Shown one piece after another: positions 50,695-57,540 of a stretch of DNA of 57,540 nucleotides; the stretch's first letter is position 1, and each line of letters opens with the position of its first letter. Below the pieces are notes generated by a model, which was given only the letters and a program-made list of their open reading frames with translations, did no database searches and was not told where the DNA came from. Made by a program: the position numbers and the translations under genes. This DNA is from JANQKX01 sp039028695 (GTDB taxonomy: Bacteria > Pseudomonadota > Alphaproteobacteria > Kiloniellales > Kiloniellaceae): contig JBCCHN010000017.1 of the NCBI GenBank assembly GCA_039028695.1, positions 1 to 57,540 of the forward strand. The letters run 5' to 3'.

Positions 50695-51576
50695 TCAACT
50701 TGCCTGTGTCAGTTCCGCCGTGGGTTTTTCAGCTTTGACCAGATGAATAATGGCTACGCCAAAGGCACTCTCAGCTTCGAAACGCACGGGGATGTCGGGT
50801 TCGCCTTCCAAGACTGGTGCCATCCAAACGGTCACTTCGGAGGGAAAGCGAGTTCCAAAACTGCTTCCGTCGTTGCCAAAACCGTCACCTCTGGAAATCT
50901 GGATCTGGCACTTCGTCGCTGGTCCGGCATAGATGCCGTACTTGCTTTTCCCCAGCTCGGTTTCACCTTGGTGAGATAGGGAGAGGTCGTAGCGGCGCTT
51001 GCCATCGAAAATCGACAACTCGCCGGAGCAAGAGCCTTGCCGCCCAAGAACCTCAATGATCGAAAGGGCCGCGCTGGCCGGATCGAGAGTGCCGACGGTG
51101 TCGAATTGGGGCAGGTGATAGTTCTTGCTGGCGGGATCCTTGCGCGCCTTCCAGCCGTCCGGGCGATACACCATCGCACGGGCTCTCTCCCGGCCAGGAG
51201 CTTGGTAAGCCAAGCGGAACTGTTTAGGCCGCAGCTCAGAGCCTTGGTCTTTTCCCTTGGCTTCGACCTGCATTTCATAAGGATAAACTTTACCGACGAG
51301 GCCATCCGTGCGGGCGGTCATGTCGATGGCGTATTCCTTGCCTTGCCGGGCCAACGCCGTATCGAAGCTGAAAACGTGCAAGCCGCCCAGCCATACCTCG
51401 TAACCCAGCTCTAGATTGTGATCGGGCAGAGTGGCCACGACCTCGTTTGACGCGGCCTCGTTGGCCAGGGTCTTCGCAGCCAGAGCCGGCTTGCGTGTTA
51501 GGTCATTGAAGCCCTGCAATGGCAGCGCGAAGGCGGCAATTAGGGCAACAGAGCATAGGCGTCGGCGCGAAATCAT
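50695..51576 (-). CDS. DUF3108-family exported protein
   Basis: A 293-residue protein with an export signal after the ATG at 51576 (ISRRRLCSVALIAAFALPLQG) and a beta-rich domain with LELGYEVWLGGLHVFSFDTALARQGKEYAI and DGLVGKVYPYEMQVEAKG, typical of DUF3108 proteins in alphaproteobacteria. These are periplasmic and of unknown role, perhaps in outer-membrane or lipoprotein handling. A longer frame from 51648 is possible but carries no better signal. GGGGG lies some nine bases ahead of the chosen ATG. Confidence 0.78.
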   Translation of the reverse strand: MISRRRLCSVALIAAFALPLQGFNDLTRKPALAAKTLANEAASNEVVATLPDHNLELGYEVWLGGLHVFSFDTALARQGKEYAIDMTARTDGLVGKVYPYEMQVEAKGKDQGSELRPKQFRLAYQAPGRERARAMVYRPDGWKARKDPASKNYHLPQFDTVGTLDPASAALSIIEVLGRQGSCSGELSIFDGKRRYDLSLSHQGETELGKSKYGIYAGPATKCQIQISRGDGFGNDGSSFGTRFPSEVTVWMAPVLEGEPDIPVRFEAESAFGVAIIHLVKAEKPTAELTQAS

Positions 51577-51760
51577 CACAAATCCCCCAAGGCTGCTACA
51601 AAAAAGTAGATGCAAGATTGCCTTCAATATGGGTGCTAAATGAGTCATTGCTACTTCTTTATCCTAAACTCTAAATGAAAATTCTGTCAGAATTGAGTGG
51701 TTCTGCTTTCTCTAGCGGCCTCACACTTAGTTGGCCCACATTTTATTGGAAAAATCAGCT

Positions 51761-53152
51761 GTGCCGAAAAAAATTCATTCAGATGCCTCCAGTAGGCCCG
51801 ATGCTTCCCTCACGCCCGCCTACGGAGGCAGGGAAGTGGTGGAGCCGGTGCCCAAATTCAGTCTACCCGAGGAAGAAATGCCGGCGGATGCTGCCTATCG
51901 GCTCATTCATGATGAGCTGATGCTCGATGGCAATGCGCGGCTGAACCTGGCCACTTTTGTTACCACCTGGATGGAGCCCCAAGCCCAGGCTCTGATGGCC
52001 GAGACTTTTGATAAGAACCTGATCGACAAGGATGAATACCCCAATACGGCCATGATTGAGGAGCGCTGCGTTAAGATCGTGGCCAATCTCTTTAATGGAC
52101 CGCCTGGCGCTGTCGGGTCTTCGGGTATCGGCTCCAGTGAGGCGGTGATGCTGGCCGGGATGGCCTTCAAATGGAACTGGCGGTCCCGTCGTCAGGCGCA
52201 GGCTTTGCCAATTGACAAGCCGAACCTGATCATGGGCTCGAACGTTCAGGTGGTCTGGGAAAAGTTCTGCCGTTATTGGGATGTGGAGCCCCGCTATGTT
52301 CCCATGGCGCCGGACCGCTATGTTATTGACCCGCAAGGGGTGCTGGATCTAGTGGACGACAACACCATTGGCGTGGTGGCCATTTTGGGCACCACCTATA
52401 CGGGGGAATACGAGCCCATTGAGGCCGTTCATGATGCCCTTGTGGCAATGAACAAAGAAACCGGTCGGGATGTGCCCCTGCACGTAGATGCGGCCAGTGG
52501 GGGCTTTGTCGCGCCCTTTCTGCAGCCTGAGCTTAAATGGGATTTTCGGCTTCCTCAGGTGAAGTCCATCAACGTCTCGGGGCATAAGTATGGATTGGTC
52601 TACCCGGGCGTTGGCTGGGTGGTGTGGCGAGACAAGGCCGACCTGCCCGAGGATCTGATCTTTCATGTGGATTACCTGGGTGGCGATATGCCGACCTTCA
52701 CATTGAATTTCTCTCGGCCCGGCAATCAAATTGTGGGGCAATACTATAATTTTCTGCGGTTGGGGCGCGCCGGCTACATCAAGATAATGGAAAACCTTCG
52801 TGCCAATGCACTTTACCTCTCGTCGACCATCGCAAAGATGCCACCCTTCGAATTGCTCAGCGATGGCAGTGCCATCCCGGTTTTTGCCGTCCGACTGCCC
52901 AGTTCGCAGCGATATAGTGTGTTTGATATTTCAGAACGCCTGCGCCTGCACGGCTGGCAGGTTCCGGCCTATTCCATGCCGGCGGATATTAAGGACATGC
53001 ATGTCTTGCGCTTTGTTCTCCGCGAAGGTTTTAGCCGTGACATGGCAGACATGCTTTTGACCGACTTAAAGGCCACCCTTGCACATCTGGAGCAAAATCC
53101 GCCAAGTCGGCCCATGGACCCCACCCATCAGTTTAAGCATGGTGCTCGCTGA
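51761..53152 (+). CDS. gadB: Glutamate decarboxylase
   Basis: A 463-residue PLP enzyme that converts glutamate to GABA and CO2, consuming a proton. The N-terminal half has KFSLPEEEMPADAAYRLIHDELMLDGNARLNLATFVTTW, NTAMIEERCVKIVANLFN and GSSGIGSSEAVMLAG, all GAD hallmarks. The PLP Lys is K276 in SGHKYGLVYPG, preceded by HVDAASGGF. The GTG at 51761 is preferred because conserved sequence begins soon after. No GABA antiporter (gadC) lies nearby, so acid resistance may use another exporter, or GABA is consumed. Confidence 0.93.
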   Translation: MPKKIHSDASSRPDASLTPAYGGREVVEPVPKFSLPEEEMPADAAYRLIHDELMLDGNARLNLATFVTTWMEPQAQALMAETFDKNLIDKDEYPNTAMIEERCVKIVANLFNGPPGAVGSSGIGSSEAVMLAGMAFKWNWRSRRQAQALPIDKPNLIMGSNVQVVWEKFCRYWDVEPRYVPMAPDRYVIDPQGVLDLVDDNTIGVVAILGTTYTGEYEPIEAVHDALVAMNKETGRDVPLHVDAASGGFVAPFLQPELKWDFRLPQVKSINVSGHKYGLVYPGVGWVVWRDKADLPEDLIFHVDYLGGDMPTFTLNFSRPGNQIVGQYYNFLRLGRAGYIKIMENLRANALYLSSTIAKMPPFELLSDGSAIPVFAVRLPSSQRYSVFDISERLRLHGWQVPAYSMPADIKDMHVLRFVLREGFSRDMADMLLTDLKATLAHLEQNPPSRPMDPTHQFKHGAR

Positions 53153-53193
53153 GGTCTGTTAGGTGCTGAACATTCAGTGATGAGGCCAAACCG

Positions 53194-54150
53194 TCATAGG
53201 GGTTGGTTGGGTGTAGGCTTGGCTTGAGGTTGTCTTTTTGCCTCGCGCAGCGAAATGTAGATGCCGCAGGCAACGACAACAGCAATACCGAGCCAGGTCC
53301 AGCTATCGGGGAAGTTTCCGAAAATGACGTAGCCCAGAAGAGCCGTCCAAACGATTTCTGAATAGCCGAAAGGTGCCAAAAGTGAGGCCGGCGCCCGTTC
53401 GAAAGCAAGGATGATTAGGTAATGCCCTCCTGCGGCGATGAGGCCCATTATGACCATCAGCAGCCAGGCCTGGGCGTCGGGTGTTTTCCAGACAAAAGGC
53501 ACAATGGCGGTCATTATCACCGCACCTGTTAGGCTGGTGAAGGTAAGAGTAACTAATGGTGGAGCGCTGCCTGAGAGCTTGCGCGTGGATAGGGTATAAA
53601 GTGCATAGAGGCATCCGGCCGAAAGGGCAAAGAGCGCGCCGCCCTGCAAGGTGGTGCTACCCGATAGGTCGGGCCGAACAATGATACAGGTGCCAAGAAA
53701 GCCGACGGCAACGGCGCCCCATCTTCGGGGTCCCACATGCTCGCCGAGCAGCCAAGGTGACAAGGCGGTCACAATAAGAGGGGACACGAACACCATGGCT
53801 AAGGCATCAGCCATCGGCATGCGGGCAATGGCTGCAAAGAAAAAGACGGTCGAGCCGAACAAGAACCCGCTCCGCACGAGCTGCAAAGCTGGCCGTGCGG
53901 GCCAGAGGTTTCGCAGGCCGTGCCGCCATACCACCAACGGCAGAATCGCCATCATATGAAAGAAATAACGTGCCCATGTGATCTGTAATACATCGAATTC
54001 CGCTGAAAGCCATTTGGCGCAGGCATCCATGGCCGGGACAATAGCCATGGCAGACAGTAAAAGAAATATGGCGACAAGGGGCCTGTCCTTTGCCTCGTCT
54101 TGCTTTGTCGGGTTTTCGGCGACTGTAGACGAATAGAGTTTTCGGGACAT
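53194..54150 (-). CDS. EamA/DMT-family transporter
   Basis: A 318-residue carrier with ten or so helices in two EamA repeats. The first half ends in AIARMPMADALAMVFVSPLIVTALSPWLLGEHVGPRRW, a classical EamA motif, and the second ends in FGYSEIVWTALLGYVIFGNFPDSW. It is the third EamA carrier in the window and is convergent with gadB. A short basic tail follows. Substrate unknown. Confidence 0.9.
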   Translation of the reverse strand: MSRKLYSSTVAENPTKQDEAKDRPLVAIFLLLSAMAIVPAMDACAKWLSAEFDVLQITWARYFFHMMAILPLVVWRHGLRNLWPARPALQLVRSGFLFGSTVFFFAAIARMPMADALAMVFVSPLIVTALSPWLLGEHVGPRRWGAVAVGFLGTCIIVRPDLSGSTTLQGGALFALSAGCLYALYTLSTRKLSGSAPPLVTLTFTSLTGAVIMTAIVPFVWKTPDAQAWLLMVIMGLIAAGGHYLIILAFERAPASLLAPFGYSEIVWTALLGYVIFGNFPDSWTWLGIAVVVACGIYISLREAKRQPQAKPTPNQPL

Positions 54151-54266
54151 TTAAAGGACACTGAAGGGCAGAAATGTCAGACTCATTGTGAAACGCGGCT
54201 TCATCCAGTTCGTCGCGACAGCACCCAAACTGGCGATGACTTGGGGTCGAGGGGAAGAGGCAAGTT

Positions 54267-55061
54267 TCATTGGACCGAAAGGCTCACTTCACCCAACGAT
54301 TCAATCGATATGCTTGCCGAATCACCAGGTTCTAGCCAAGCGGTTTGCACCAAGCTGCCTAACAAGACAACAGACCCGGCCGGCATGACTTTGCCTGAAC
54401 CGGTTAAGTGATGGGCCAACCAGGCGAGTGCCCTTAGGGGATGGCCTAGAATGTCCGAACTAACGCCCGCGCCATGAGACTTTCCATTTACCTCCAGCTT
54501 GCCGGTCAGCCCGGTTAGGTCCAGGTTCCGCCAGTCTTTAATAGGACGACCCAGCACGGCACCAGCCTGAAAGAAGTCATCGGCGACCAGACCGGGCACA
54601 CCCAGCTTGGACCAATCTTCATAGCGGTTGTCAACCAACTCGATCGCCACACAGATGCAATCGACGTAGCCTGCGATCTTGTCGATGTCGAAAGGCCCCA
54701 TTTTGGCGGAAATCTCTGGTCCGGTGATAACGGCGATCTCACATTCCACGCCAGCCTGGCAAAGACTTCGAGCGGCAAAGGCACCGCGGTTCAATTGAAC
54801 TCGCTTTTTGAAAAGGCCACCGGCGCAAGGGTGATCTATGCCCAGGTAAGTCTGCATGGTCTCGGTGGTGCAGCCAACTTTCCAGCCGATCCGCGGGCCA
54901 AGATTCTGCCGCGTCAAGAGATCATGAAGGGCGGCTTGAACCTCATAGGCCGTCGCCTCGTCTGGAGGCGTGCAGCCGTCAGGAAATGCACTAATCTTAA
55001 TCCCCTTGTCCCGATGGGCGGCAAGGAAGGTTGCTGCTGCTTCTAAAGATCCGTGGTCCAT
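54267..55061 (-). CDS. 2-keto-4-pentenoate hydratase/fumarylacetoacetase-fold protein
   Basis: A 264-residue protein resembling MhpD-type hydratases and 4-oxalocrotonate decarboxylases that act in meta-cleavage of aromatics. The N-terminal segment reads DEATAYEVQAALHDLLTRQ with IGWKVGCTTETMQTYLGIDHPCAG, and the metal-site-like EIAVITGPEIS and VAIELVDNRYEDW follow. The exact reaction is unclear: close relatives use different keto-acids. The chosen ATG at 55061 gives a standard N-terminus; an upstream TTG at 55121 is in frame. No other aromatic-degradation gene is adjacent. Confidence 0.82.
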   Translation of the reverse strand: MDHGSLEAAATFLAAHRDKGIKISAFPDGCTPPDEATAYEVQAALHDLLTRQNLGPRIGWKVGCTTETMQTYLGIDHPCAGGLFKKRVQLNRGAFAARSLCQAGVECEIAVITGPEISAKMGPFDIDKIAGYVDCICVAIELVDNRYEDWSKLGVPGLVADDFFQAGAVLGRPIKDWRNLDLTGLTGKLEVNGKSHGAGVSSDILGHPLRALAWLAHHLTGSGKVMPAGSVVLLGSLVQTAWLEPGDSASISIESLGEVSLSVQ

Positions 55062-55163
55062 GCTGATTTGATGCCCTAGCCAGATAAATTTTGAGCGTTG
55101 CTTGGAACGAAATTCGACCAAGGTCTAGGAAAGCTATAGTGCCGTTGCGGTTTCCCGCCAAGC

Positions 55164-55967
55164 TCAGTTTTGAGCCGGGCTAAATCGCAAGATTGGAGTC
55201 CCGCTTTCGTCTAACAACAGCAATAAACCGTGGGTGAAGGAATAGCTGGCGGCCTTTGAAAGGGCGGCTAGGAACTTTTGTTCTTGATCCATAACGGCTT
55301 CGGGACACGCCTTTTGAGTGGTGGCAAACTTATTGAATGTCAGGGTGTTGTCTTTGATTTCCACGGGCCCGAAGTAGCGATTGCATCCGGCTTCTCCCAC
55401 GACCTTGGATTCGGTCTCAAACACCAGGGTCGATTGGGAGTTGTCCATGACCCCTTGCCCCTCGATATCCTCGGCCCGCCATTGGGTTCCGGGCAAAGGC
55501 ACGCCCACCTCCCCACCGGCCAAACCAAGCAGAACCGCCGTGCGATCGCTGGTACGGCTGATCCAGCAGCTTAGGAAAAAGTCCTGGGCGCCTGTCCCCG
55601 AGGCAGCCTGCAAGCGCTCCACCTGGCAATCTAGGTCCCGATAAAGCTCGAACGCCTTTTGCGACTGCTCAAGAGCCCGTTCGGATGTTTGTCCATCGCT
55701 GGTCGGGCGACCGGTAATGGCATCCAGTTCCTGCAAGACGGCGGCAGCCGCGTCATAGCTGCGGTTCATTTCCTCAAGAGTCTTGACTTGCAGGTCCTCA
55801 AGGCATTGTCCCAGTGCCACCCGGTCGTCAGACTGCGCCCAGCAGGTGTCCAGCGAGTCCTGTGCTCCAGCGGTTTCGGCCGCCAGCAAAAGGGCGACAG
55901 CTAAAAGACCCTCAAATCGAGCCAGCTGCATCCATGTTTTTTGAGCATTAATATATGTGCTTGTCAT
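55164..55967 (-). CDS. Exported LprI-like plus META-domain fusion protein
   Basis: A 267-residue exported protein. After a signal peptide (about residues 14-37), the N-terminal domain has four cysteines in CWAQSDDRVALGQCL, a YRDLDCQVERL segment and FFLSCWISR, the pattern of LprI/DUF1311-like proteins (lysozyme inhibitor family). The C-terminal domain, from about residue 160, has LPGTQWRAEDIEGQG, GEAGCNRYFGPVEI and a Cys later, the META/HslJ fold. Start choice: ATG 55967, with AGG a few bases ahead; other in-frame ATGs are possible. It probably works in the periplasm; the combination may be uncommon. Confidence 0.75.
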   Translation of the reverse strand: MTSTYINAQKTWMQLARFEGLLAVALLLAAETAGAQDSLDTCWAQSDDRVALGQCLEDLQVKTLEEMNRSYDAAAAVLQELDAITGRPTSDGQTSERALEQSQKAFELYRDLDCQVERLQAASGTGAQDFFLSCWISRTSDRTAVLLGLAGGEVGVPLPGTQWRAEDIEGQGVMDNSQSTLVFETESKVVGEAGCNRYFGPVEIKDNTLTFNKFATTQKACPEAVMDQEQKFLAALSKAASYSFTHGLLLLLDESGTPILRFSPAQN

Positions 55968-56270
55968 CCTACCTGGACTTTTAAGATCGAGAATCATGGT
56001 CACCACTTTTGCTATGATAACATCAGACCCGAACGCTATTTTTTCCATATATTAGCAGGCCTTGCCGGAACCTGCAAAGCTGACCTGCATTGAATTCCTG
56101 CCACTTAAGGATTTTGACTACGTTTCGAATAGGGCTGAATTATGTCAGCGGTTGTCGAAAAGTCCGTTAAGGGCAGTAAAGCTTCATGCCCGTGCTTGCT
56201 GTTGTACCGCTGCTCCAGTAAACATTGCATCGGCAGGAACGTCTAATTTATTGGCTCTCTTTCCTCAGAG
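55968..56270. other. Divergent gap upstream of the broken oxygenase gene
   Basis: A 303-base region holding the promoters of the LprI-META gene (minus) and of the oxygenase gene (plus). A plus-strand frame at 56062-56292 exists but its product, rich in Cys and Ala, looks like chance. I see no clear site. Confidence 0.35.
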
Positions 56271-56967
56271 TTGCTGGGCCATGAAAAGTTGATCAACTTC
56301 TTTCCCCTGACAGTTTATCAATCCCAGGTGTCCCTACCGCCTGAGGAAAAGGACAAGATGGTGAAGGCCGCTCAAGGAATGGTCGCAAGCTCGCAGGGTG
56401 GTTTATCCGAGTTCTCCTGGACAGGAGATGTAAACGGCTTTGAATGCTTGCATCAGGACCCTCGATTTGCCGGCCTTTTCGGTCATTTAGGGGGGCATTT
56501 GCGCCAATATCTTGATGGCCTTTCCCTCAATGGAGACCGGCTTTGTCTATAACTATACGCGCAGTTGGGCCACGCTCTCCCAGGGCAAGGAGAGGATCAA
56601 GGAGCATAGCCATGCCCAATCCCATATCAGTTTGGTCTATTATTTGAAGAAGCCGGCCGATTCGGGTGGCCTTACATTTGTTAACAACGATCCCCCCAAT
56701 CAGATTGCACCGCAGATATTCAATCCGCGCATGAGCCGCTTTGGCATCTTAAGAAAGGCCGATTTGGCCAACACCACCGCGGCAAACCTGAATCCTGAAG
56801 AAGGGGAAGTGGTCATCTTTCCCTCAAAGACGCGCCATCGGACCCAGCCAAACGAGGGGGTGGAATCACGAATTTCTATCGCGGCGGATATTGTGCTAAC
56901 CGTCAAGAATTCTGCTGGATTGGAGCATCTCTTGCCGGATTTGGATCGCTGGCAAGCGGCTTTTTGA
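56271..56967 (+). pseudogene. TIGR02466-like 2OG-Fe(II) oxygenase gene with a +1 frameshift
   Basis: Two overlapping frames make one protein: the first, from TTG 56271, gives EKLINFFPLTVYQSQVSL and on to LNGDRLCL before a stop at 56550-56552; the second, one base later, gives VYNYTRSWATLSQG, HSHAQSHISLVYYL and so on to 56967. Skipping one T at 56544 after CTT at 56541 would join them as ...LNGDRLVYNYTRSW. HxH/HxxxS-like and later H residues (HSHAQSH, KTRHRTQ) match this family of putative 2OG-Fe(II) oxygenases. It is probably a frameshift mutation or sequencing error; programmed frameshifting is a remote possibility. Confidence 0.7.
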
Positions 56968-57000
56968 GTTTCGTCGTCTCTTTGCGTGAGGAGGATTTTG

Positions 57001-57540
57001 GTGAGCAGCTCACAAAAGACAGCCATTGTTACCGGTGCCGGCAGCGGTATCGGTAAGTCCGTGGCCTTGGCCCTTTTGGCCCAAAATTATCAGGTCGTCT
57101 TGGCAGGCCGTCGCTTGGCACCCCTGGCGGTGGTCGTTGAGGCCGCGGGCGATCGGGGCGGCCAGGCAGTTGTTCAACCCTGTGATGTGAGCGAGGCCCC
57201 ATCGGTGCGTGCTTTGTTCGCCAAGACCCAGGAAAAGTTCGGCCGTCTTGACCTACTTTTTAACAACGCAGGGATCTCGGGACCGCCCTTACCGCTAGAG
57301 GAACTGTCGTTGGAACAATGGGCATCGGTCGTTGCTGTTAATTTGACCGGTGCCTTTCTTTGTACTCAAGAAGCCATCAAGATGATGAAATCCCAAGACC
57401 CCCGTGGGGGCCGCATCATCAACAACGGCTCCATTTCCGCCGACCGTCCGCGGCCCAACTCGGCGCCCTACACGGCGACCAAACACGCCATCACCGGGCT
57501 AACCAAATCCACGTCTTTGGACGGCCGCAAGCACAATATC
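57001..57540 (+). CDS. Short-chain dehydrogenase/reductase, 3' end cut off
   Basis: The frame is open to the end of the window. The GTG at 57001 follows a perfect GAGGAGG site. The product begins SSSQKTAIVTGAGSGIGKSVAL, the Rossmann glycine motif TGxxxGIG, and continues with NNAG in LLFNNAGISG, the catalytic Ser in NNGSIS, and the YxxxK pair in APYTATKHAIT. These are the full SDR catalytic set. About 180 residues are visible, so some 60-80 are missing. It oxidises or reduces an alcohol/ketone with NAD(P); substrate unknown. Confidence 0.93.
   Translation, partial: MSSSQKTAIVTGAGSGIGKSVALALLAQNYQVVLAGRRLAPLAVVVEAAGDRGGQAVVQPCDVSEAPSVRALFAKTQEKFGRLDLLFNNAGISGPPLPLEELSLEQWASVVAVNLTGAFLCTQEAIKMMKSQDPRGGRIINNGSISADRPRPNSAPYTATKHAITGLTKSTSLDGRKHNI

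Noticed and set aside
1..57540. tRNA, rRNA genes, CRISPR arrays, prophages or complete insertion sequences
   Set aside because: None was seen on reading; tandem arrays found are of 14-15 bases with no spacer pattern.

Overview
The window looks like a chromosomal segment of an alphaproteobacterium, probably a free-living, Rhodospirillales-like aquatic heterotroph. The evidence is a GcrA-family cell-cycle regulator with a perfect TTAA-N7-TTAA CtrA-type site in front of it, TRAP and branched-chain amino acid (Liv) transport systems, a cytochrome bd oxidase with a CydX subunit, many single regulators and exporters, moderately high G+C, and frequent GTG/TTG starts. I see no rRNA or tRNA genes, CRISPR array, prophage or intact insertion sequence.

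Layout. 1-3425: the end of a TRAP transporter (small and large permeases) followed by an amidase and a 60-residue membrane protein. 3430-10340: argC on the minus strand, then a DegP/HtrA protease, an OmpR-type response regulator, a DUF6445-like putative oxygenase and a histidine kinase, then an AraC regulator. 10414-15557: a type II haloacid dehalogenase, two LysR regulators, a class III aminotransferase-fold enzyme that may be a phosphonate ammonia-lyase, and an EamA exporter. 15565-20961: small lipoprotein, HNH protein, hydantoinase/oxoprolinase, another EamA exporter, Ogt methyltransferase and a queuosine-precursor transporter. 21095-24468: a small exported protein, GcrA, a ParB-like mini-protein and a gamma-glutamyltransferase. 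24672-28272: a translationally coupled DUF1800-DUF1501 exported pair behind a very AT-rich promoter region. 28273-34196: VOC protein, DedA, a pair of DnaA boxes, a nuclease lipoprotein, a GNAT gene broken by a stop codon, an MFS carrier and an alanine/glycine symporter. 34438-37347: cydABX. 37562-42289: livGFHM plus the binding protein. 42380-49138: endo/exonuclease-phosphatase, glycosyltransferase, DUF1330, GMC oxidoreductase, AsmA-like protein and an odd receiver protein. 49154-57540: VOC, a TauD-like protein lacking an iron-binding His, DUF3108, glutamate decarboxylase, EamA exporter, a fumarylacetoacetase-fold hydratase, an LprI-META fusion, a frameshifted 2OG-Fe(II) oxygenase gene and a truncated SDR gene.

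Working units. The clear operons are TRAP-amidase, DUF1800-DUF1501, cydABX and livGFHM with its binding protein. The DegP, response regulator and kinase cluster suggests envelope-stress control. No single large new system stands out. The best leads are the DUF1800/DUF1501 pair with its possible CtrA control, the DnaA-box/GANTC cluster at 30028-30055, the possible CtrA box of gcrA, the candidate phosphonate lyase locus, the two damaged genes (one nonsense, one +1 frameshift at a prfB-like CUU-U site), the TauD homologue without its first metal ligand, and short tandem arrays that contain gene stop codons.
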